Program-made: the position numbers and the translations under genes
From: Deltaproteobacteria bacterium
Lineage (GTDB): Bacteria; Desulfobacterota_B; Binatia; UBA9968
Assembly (NCBI GenBank): GCA_030620935.1
Contig: JAUXIP010000034.1
Location: forward strand, 1 to 11,321
DNA: 11,321 nucleotides
Direction: 5' to 3'
The notes under the pieces: model-generated
Seen by the model: the letters and a program-made list of their open reading frames with translations, nothing else
The model's database searches: none
What the model was told of the DNA's origin: nothing
Shown here: positions 6,875 through 11,321 of the stretch, one piece after another
Numbering within the stretch: the first letter of the stretch is position 1
Layout: each line of letters starts with the position of its first letter

Positions 6875-7909
6875 TCAACGAGCGCTGAGTTCGTGGACGG
6901 CTTGTACCATTGCAATAACGTGCTCTACGGGAGTATCGGGAAGAACGCCATGGCCTAGGTTAAAAATATGGCCGGGCCGACCGCCAGCTCGTTTGAGAAT
7001 GTCGGCGACCCGATTTCTTATTTCCCTCGGAGATGTAAACAGCGCCACGGGATCGAGGTTTCCTTGAATCCCGACATCGTATCCAACCTGCGCCCAGCCT
7101 TCGTCCAAATGGACACGCCAGTCCAAGCCGATAACGCTCCCGCCTGCGGCGCACATGAGCTTGAGCAGTCCGGCGGTCCCTGTGCCGAAGTGGATCACGG
7201 GAACTCCGGGGCTTAAGGCGCTAATCGTGGCACGCATATGCGGGAGTACGAATTTCTCATAGTCTGATGGGGTTAGACATCCCACCCAGCTATCGAAGAT
7301 CTGAACGGCCTCGGCTCCGGCTGCAACTTGAGCATTCAAATATTTTACGACGGCGCGCGAAAGGCACTCCATGAGGGCATTCCACGCCCCCGGGTCAGAA
7401 TAGAAGAGTTGTTTCGTGTGGATGAAGTTGCGCGAGCTGCCCCCTTCGATCAGATAGGACGCGAGAGTAAAGGGTGCTCCGGAGAATCCTATGAGCGGGG
7501 TTTTACCGCTCAGCGCGGCGCGGCTTTTCCGCACGGTCTCGAAGACAAAAGAGAGCGATTCTCCAGGCTCGACCTCCGGTAGCTGATCGACATCGGCCCC
7601 GGTACGAACCGGCCGGTGAATCTTAGGTCCGTCGTCTTTGCTATACTCCAGTCCTACGCCCATAGGCTCGATGAGCAGAAGGATATCCGCGAAGAGAATG
7701 GCGGCATCCACACCCAAGCGCTCAACCGGAGTCACGGTAATCTCTGCAGCCAGATCCGGACGCTTGCACAATTCGAGAAACCCAAACTTGGCTCGGAGCT
7801 TACGATATTCCTCCATGTAACGGCCCGCTTGGCGCATGAGCCATACGGGTGTGTATGGAGTCTTCTCTCGATGGCAGGCAGCCAGGAAGGGATGGTCTGG
7901 ATGGGTCAT
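6875..7909 (-). CDS. hemE: Uroporphyrinogen III decarboxylase
   Basis: A 344-residue cytoplasmic enzyme that removes four carboxyl groups from uroporphyrinogen III to give coproporphyrinogen III. Landmarks are PVWLMRQAGRYMEEYR (21-36) with substrate-binding Arg26 and Arg30, FADI with catalytic Asp75, SYLIEGG with Tyr152, IFDSWVG (204-210) with Ser207, GLDWR (261-265) and NLGHGVLP with His320. All residues expected for activity are present and the length is typical. It is first of the hemE-hemH-hemG unit and ends in a TGA at 6877-6875, next to hemH. The ATG at 7909 follows a roughly 35-base leader from a putative promoter at 7951-7980 and lacks a recognisable Shine-Dalgarno. Confidence 0.96.
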   Translation of the reverse strand: MTHPDHPFLAACHREKTPYTPVWLMRQAGRYMEEYRKLRAKFGFLELCKRPDLAAEITVTPVERLGVDAAILFADILLLIEPMGVGLEYSKDDGPKIHRPVRTGADVDQLPEVEPGESLSFVFETVRKSRAALSGKTPLIGFSGAPFTLASYLIEGGSSRNFIHTKQLFYSDPGAWNALMECLSRAVVKYLNAQVAAGAEAVQIFDSWVGCLTPSDYEKFVLPHMRATISALSPGVPVIHFGTGTAGLLKLMCAAGGSVIGLDWRVHLDEGWAQVGYDVGIQGNLDPVALFTSPREIRNRVADILKRAGGRPGHIFNLGHGVLPDTPVEHVIAMVQAVHELSAR

Positions 7910-7950
7910 GGTTGAAGGGATTTGTAACGCCTGAGTTCGGTTAGAACCTC

Positions 7951-7980
7951 ACTGTAAGAGTGTTGGCAGTCGAAAGTCAA
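7951..7980 (-). promoter_or_regulatory. Possible promoter of the hemE-hemH-hemG operon
   Basis: On the minus strand, TTGACT (7975-7980) is followed after 18 bases by TACAGT (7951-7956), a four-of-six -10 match. The -35 overlaps the dinB stop codon. An inverted repeat GTTC-N5-GAAC (7935-7947) lies at the expected transcription start and could be an operator. The operon could also be read through from dinB. Confidence 0.4.
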
Positions 7981-9098
7981 CGAGTTCGGGTATGGCGTGT
8001 GGCTACGCGAATGGTCTCTTCCCCGTATTTGTGGCGGAGGTGATCAATGCCGCGGTAGAGTTTTTCCCATGATAGACGCTTCTTCACGTCGAACATGGAC
8101 TCTTGCCATCCTGAGCCGAGGAGGGTACTTGTGCTTATTCCTAAGAGGCGGACCGATACACCAGGAGTAAGATTCTTTCTCAACAGGTCCCGCGCCACCT
8201 CAAAAATCTCCCGATCGAAACAGGTGGGGATCGATAAAGTCCGTGAGCGAGTGATCGTTTTGAAGTCAGTGTAGCGGATCTTCACTGTGATACAACGAGC
8301 ATAAAATTCCTCATGCCGGAGTCTCCCTCCCACTTCTTCCACCAACTCCCACAGAACCTGCTCCATCTTTTCTGTCTCTTTAAGCGGCTCATCCAGAGTG
8401 GTCTCGTTGCCGATGGAGTGATCATGACTTTGCGCCCGGAGCCCCGCTTCGTCAAGATCGAGAAACCGGTCAGTCAAATCCGTATGTTTCATTAGGTCCC
8501 CAATTGTTTTTATCCCCCGCTGTAATAATTCCTTCCGAGTTTTCGGCCCGACTCCTGGAATAAACTCAACCGGGAGGGGCTGAAGAAAAGTTTTCGCCGA
8601 GCTTGCAGGCACGCAAATGAACCCATGGGGCTTAGCCAAAGTAGCCGCAATCTTGGCCACGACACGACTAGCGGCGAGTCCACCGGAGGCAGAAAGGCCT
8701 AGCTCCTTTTCTATCTGCATCATGATATCGCGAGCTGTCTTTCGAGGCGGACCGAGAAGTTTCTCTGTTCCGGTAAGGTCTACGATGCCTTCGTCGATGG
8801 AGATGGGGTGTACCTCCGGAGAGTATCGTCGGAGGATGGTGAAGATCTTATGGGAGAATTCTTTATAAATCCTGTGTCGGTTAGGGAGAAAAACCCCCTG
8901 GGGGCAGAGTTTTTTTGCTTGATAGCCCGGCATTGCCGAGTGGATTCCATATTTTCTTGCCTCATAAGAAGCCGCTGTCACCACCCCTCGCCCGCTTTTC
9001 CCTCCAACAATAACAGGCTTGCCCTTTAAAGCCGGCCTCAGCACCTGCTCGACCGAGGCGAAAAAGGCATCCATATCAACGTGCAAATACCAATGCAT
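7977..9098 (-). CDS. dinB: DNA polymerase IV (Y-family translesion polymerase)
   Basis: A 373-residue Y-family polymerase for error-prone bypass of damaged template. The palm has HVDMDAFFASVE with metal-binding Asp8 and the steric-gate Phe13, and SIDEGIVDLTG with Asp102/Glu103. These numbers nearly match E. coli Pol IV, which favours the ATG at 9098 over an in-frame TTG at 9104. A helix-hairpin-helix (IPGVGPKTRKELLQRGI, about 180-196) forms the thumb, followed by the little-finger domain. QESMF (332-336) fits the sliding-clamp-binding pentapeptide. The linker between thumb and little finger looks about a dozen residues shorter than in E. coli and lacks the usual GxDxxxV segment (here around 218-231). 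No Shine-Dalgarno and no LexA-type box are seen upstream. Its stop codon lies inside the possible heme-operon -35. Confidence 0.94.
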   Translation of the reverse strand: MHWYLHVDMDAFFASVEQVLRPALKGKPVIVGGKSGRGVVTAASYEARKYGIHSAMPGYQAKKLCPQGVFLPNRHRIYKEFSHKIFTILRRYSPEVHPISIDEGIVDLTGTEKLLGPPRKTARDIMMQIEKELGLSASGGLAASRVVAKIAATLAKPHGFICVPASSAKTFLQPLPVEFIPGVGPKTRKELLQRGIKTIGDLMKHTDLTDRFLDLDEAGLRAQSHDHSIGNETTLDEPLKETEKMEQVLWELVEEVGGRLRHEEFYARCITVKIRYTDFKTITRSRTLSIPTCFDREIFEVARDLLRKNLTPGVSVRLLGISTSTLLGSGWQESMFDVKKRLSWEKLYRGIDHLRHKYGEETIRVATRHTRTR

Positions 9099-9109
9099 GG
9101 GCAAACCAA

Positions 9110-9138
9110 AGATTAAGGGATGGCAGAATGGAGGTCAA
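9110..9138 (-). promoter_or_regulatory. Possible dinB promoter
   Basis: On the minus strand, TTGACC (9133-9138), 17 bases, then TAATCT (9110-9115). The start of transcription would fall only about five bases before the ATG, again a near-leaderless arrangement, consistent with the absence of a ribosome-binding site. The -10 match is poor, so this is tentative. Confidence 0.3.
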
Positions 9139-9232
9139 GGCGTGAAAAGCTCCCTGTCAAAGGGGCGCAGAGTTATTGGCCCACGCCGGAAGGCTGTCCC
9201 CCAACAAACCCCAGTTTACGCAGCAGAACCAA

Positions 9233-9291
9233 CCAATTCTTGACAACCTGCCATGAAAATGATTCCTTTTTAGGTTCTGACTTAGAATTGG
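9233..9291. repeat. Inverted repeat in the aldehyde dehydrogenase leader
   Basis: CCAATTCT (9233-9240) is the exact reverse complement of AGAATTGG (9284-9291). A nested pair AACCT/AGGTT (9245-9249, 9272-9276) and AAAA/TTTT runs lie between them. The right arm runs into the ribosome-binding site GGAGGAG (9290-9296). It may be two operator half-sites or a leader structure that hides the ribosome site. A TTGACA at 9240-9245 is present, but I find no matching -10. Confidence 0.35.
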
Positions 9292-9301
9292 AGGAGCTTT
9301 T

Positions 9302-10774
9302 ATGGCAAAATTGTTCGTCGCCGGTGAGCATTTTGACTCGGAGAGCAAGCAGGTTACCGAGGTCAAAAACCCTGCCACCGGAGAGGTAGTCGATACCGTC
9401 CCCAAAGGTACTGTCAACGATATCCGCCGGGCTATTGATGTAGCCGCCGGGGCCCTAAAAAAATGGTCTGAGATGGCGCCGTCTAAACGAGGGGCCATCC
9501 TTCTCGAGGCAGGCCGCCTCATTCATCAAGAAGAAAAAGAGCTGGCAACCCTGCTGACGCGCGAGCAGGGAAAGCCGCTTCGTGAGTCGATGCTGGAGAT
9601 CCGCCGTTTTGTCCACACATTGGATCATTATGGCGGCATGGCCAAGAGCCTGCGCACTGCTGCGGTTGTACTTGATAAAGGCCGCCACGGGCTGGTTTTG
9701 CGCAAACCAATAGGTGTCTGTGGCGCGATCGTGCCTTGGAATTTCCCGGTCTCGCTCATGGGTAACAAACTCGGGCCTGCTTTATTGGCCGGCAACACAG
9801 TCGTCGTCAAACCGGCCGGGACGACCCCCCTGACCGACCTTCGCTGCTGCGAGCTGATCGACAACGCGATCCAGGCCGGAGGAGGCCCCAAGGGGGTTAT
9901 CAACGTCGTCACCGGTCCTGGAAGCGTTGTGGGCGAAGAGCTGCTTGTTAACTCCACGGTGCGCAAAATCGGCTTCACCGGCGCAACCGACACGGGAAGA
10001 CGGGTGATGCAGTCCGCTGCCAAAGACTTCAAACATGTGACTCTGGAACTGGGCGGCAGCGATCCGATGATCGTCTGCGATGATGCGGATCTGGAGCGGG
10101 CCGTAAGCGCCGCCTCCGTAGGTCGATTCTTCAACTGCGGCCAGGCCTGCCTGGCAGTCAAACGACTCTATCTTTTCGACAACATCGCCGATGTCTTCAT
10201 TGAGAAACTAGTCGAAAAAGTTAAAAAATTGCGCATCGGGAACGGGCTTGAGCGGGGCGTCCTTTTGGGCCCCTTGCACACTGCAGCCCAGAGAAAAGAA
10301 GTCGAGGATCAGGTGGAAGATGCGGTCAAGCGCGGCGCGAAGGTCCTCTGCGGCGCTGGGCGGCCCAAGGGTGGAGACTACGATAAGGGCTTTTATCTGA
10401 TGCCGACGCTCGTGGCCGACGTCGATCCGGAATCGAAGATGATCAAAGATGAGGTTTTCGGACCGGCCCTGCCGATCGTCAGAATTAAAAACCTGGAAGA
10501 TGGCCTCGAGCAGGCCAACAATTCCATATTCGGCTTGGGGTCGTCGGTCTGGACACGAGATATCAACAAAGCCATGTTCGCCGCCGAGCATATTGAATCG
10601 GGTTACACCTGGGTCAACTCCGCGCAGATTATTTACGACGAGCTGCCGTTCGGCGGCGTGAAGCAGAGCGGCATCGGCAAGGAGCATGGCGAAGAGGCGA
10701 TCGAGCACTACACCGAGACGAAATCCGTAGTCATCGCCACCGAGATGCAATCCGAGATCGTAGGCGGAGAGTAG
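9302..10774 (+). CDS. NAD(P)-dependent aldehyde dehydrogenase
   Basis: A 490-residue member of the aldehyde dehydrogenase superfamily, oxidising an aldehyde to its carboxylic acid. The active site is complete: PWNFP with Asn147, cofactor-binding Lys170 in VVVKPAG, FTGATDTGR (225-233), the general base Glu249 in LELGG, nucleophile Cys283 in NCGQACLA, and EVFGP with Glu384. It is preceded by the strongest ribosome site in the window, GGAGGAG at 9290-9296, five bases from the ATG. The substrate is not readable from sequence. Its overall look is between succinate-semialdehyde and broad-range aldehyde dehydrogenases. The next gene, 18 bases on, resembles benzoate-CoA ligases, so an aromatic aldehyde is a reasonable guess and no more. 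It is divergent from dinB. Confidence 0.94.
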   Translation: MAKLFVAGEHFDSESKQVTEVKNPATGEVVDTVPKGTVNDIRRAIDVAAGALKKWSEMAPSKRGAILLEAGRLIHQEEKELATLLTREQGKPLRESMLEIRRFVHTLDHYGGMAKSLRTAAVVLDKGRHGLVLRKPIGVCGAIVPWNFPVSLMGNKLGPALLAGNTVVVKPAGTTPLTDLRCCELIDNAIQAGGGPKGVINVVTGPGSVVGEELLVNSTVRKIGFTGATDTGRRVMQSAAKDFKHVTLELGGSDPMIVCDDADLERAVSAASVGRFFNCGQACLAVKRLYLFDNIADVFIEKLVEKVKKLRIGNGLERGVLLGPLHTAAQRKEVEDQVEDAVKRGAKVLCGAGRPKGGDYDKGFYLMPTLVADVDPESKMIKDEVFGPALPIVRIKNLEDGLEQANNSIFGLGSSVWTRDINKAMFAAEHIESGYTWVNSAQIIYDELPFGGVKQSGIGKEHGEEAIEHYTETKSVVIATEMQSEIVGGE

Positions 10775-10792
10775 GAGGCAGGTCGCCTTGCC

Positions 10793-11321
10793 ATGAAGGT
10801 CGATCTTCCCGATATTTACAATGCCGCAACCACCTTCGTGGATGACAATATCGTCCAGGGGCGCGGCAAGAAAATCGCGATCTACTACCAGGACCAGCAG
10901 TTCACCTACCAGGACGTCTTCGAGAGGGTTAACCGAACAGGCAATGCCCTCAAAGAACTGGGACTCGAAATTGAGAACCGGGTCCTGCTGATTCTCCCCG
11001 ATTCCCCAGAGTTTGCCTTCAGCTTCTTCGGCGCGATCAAGATCGGCGCCGTTCCCATCGCTATTAATCCGTGGATGAAGGCGAGCGATTACGAGTACCT
11101 GCTGAACGACAGCCGGGCGCGGGCCACGATCGTGCATGACTCCGTCTTGCCGGAGATTGAGCCCATCCGGGACCGCTGCCGTTACCTGAAACACGTCATT
11201 GTTGTAGGCAAACCCAAAGGGAAAGCCCTTTCGTACGAGTCGCTGCTTAACAAAGCATCGGACAAGCTTGAGCCTGAGGCGACGAACAAAGACGATATCG
11301 CCTGGTGGGGTTACACCTCCG
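10793..11321 (+). CDS. Acyl/aryl-CoA ligase, benzoate-CoA-ligase-like (N-terminal part)
   Basis: The first 176 codons of an AMP-forming CoA ligase that continues past the window. It starts YNAATTFVDDNIVQGRGKKI (9-28), followed by FTYQDVFERVNRTGNAL (37-53), RVLLILPDSPEFAFSFFGAI (63-82) and KIGAVPIAINPWMKASDYEY (83-102). These segments and their spacing resemble the benzoate-CoA ligase family (benzoate, hydroxybenzoate, aminobenzoate, cyclohexanecarboxylate ligases). Such enzymes activate an acid with ATP to acyl-adenylate and then transfer it to CoA. The sequence stops at DIAWWGYTS, exactly where the ATP-binding P-loop begins, so catalytic and substrate-pocket residues cannot be checked. AGGAGG (10773-10778) overlaps the end of the aldehyde dehydrogenase gene, 14 bases from the ATG, which is rather far. 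With an 18-base gap, both genes almost surely share a transcript. Confidence 0.88.
   Translation, partial: MKVDLPDIYNAATTFVDDNIVQGRGKKIAIYYQDQQFTYQDVFERVNRTGNALKELGLEIENRVLLILPDSPEFAFSFFGAIKIGAVPIAINPWMKASDYEYLLNDSRARATIVHDSVLPEIEPIRDRCRYLKHVIVVGKPKGKALSYESLLNKASDKLEPEATNKDDIAWWGYTS

Noticed and set aside
6867..6878. TTG start for HemH overlapping the hemE stop
   Set aside because: Possible, but the ATG at 6866 gives a length and residue numbering close to B. subtilis ferrochelatase; kept only as an alternative.
9099..9104. TTG start for DinB
   Set aside because: The ATG six bases downstream places the catalytic residues at almost the same numbers as E. coli Pol IV, and no ribosome site favours the TTG.
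9240..9245. TTGACA as the -35 of an aldehyde dehydrogenase promoter
   Set aside because: No acceptable -10 lies 16-18 bases downstream, so I do not call a promoter there.
10208..11194. 328-residue minus-strand open frame opposite the aldehyde dehydrogenase and CoA ligase
   Set aside because: It runs antisense across two clearly recognisable genes and their junction, shows no family resemblance, and is explained by the codon bias of the plus strand.

Overview
The window reads as ordinary bacterial chromosome, compact and of moderate GC, mostly on the minus strand. It carries housekeeping and accessory metabolic genes and no phage, CRISPR or tRNA genes. The mix is a PtsP-type PEP phosphotransferase, an AmmeMemoRadiSam radical SAM enzyme, a hemE-hemH-hemG cluster, a DinB polymerase, and an aldehyde dehydrogenase followed by a benzoate-CoA-ligase-like gene. 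This suggests an aerobic or facultative environmental bacterium, perhaps from a Desulfobacterota, Methylomirabilota, Rokubacteria or Tectomicrobia-like lineage. That placement is inference; no marker gene here settles it.

Layout from left to right. (1) Positions 1-146: the 5' end of a minus-strand gene with a near-consensus sigma70 promoter and a perfect 18-bp palindrome over its -10/start region. (2) 191-2593 (-): ptsP, a GAF plus enzyme I protein. (3) 2659-3720 (-): amrS-like radical SAM gene. (4) 3801-4211 (+): a small VOC-fold protein. (5) 4212-4500: non-coding, filled by a 232-bp element with terminal inverted repeats (MITE-like) and a hairpin over the hemG stop codon. (6) 4498-7909 (-): hemE-hemH-hemG, transcribed in that order with touching or nearly touching genes, the same order as Bacillus hemEHY. 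(7) 7977-9098 (-): dinB, whose stop codon lies inside a possible -35 box of the heme operon. (8) 9099-9301: divergent intergenic region. (9) 9302-10774 (+): aldehyde dehydrogenase, then 10793 to the window end (+): the N-terminal third of an aryl/acyl-CoA ligase, cut just before its ATP-binding loop.

How the genes work together: the three hem genes turn uroporphyrinogen III into coproporphyrinogen III and supply the later oxidation and iron-insertion steps. Which late heme route is used (protoporphyrin or coproporphyrin) is not settled by the window. The aldehyde dehydrogenase and CoA ligase form a plausible two-gene unit, aldehyde to acid to acyl-CoA, and the ligase resembles the benzoate-CoA ligase family. 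The truncated left gene has a start that I weakly associate with phenylacetate/benzoyl-CoA oxygenase-type proteins. If so, aromatic-CoA metabolism flanks this housekeeping block on both sides.

I found no convincing new multi-gene system. The items most worth a second look are the palindromic operator at 102-119, the MITE-like element at 4242-4473, the shortened linker in DinB, and the mixed signals in the ferrochelatase.
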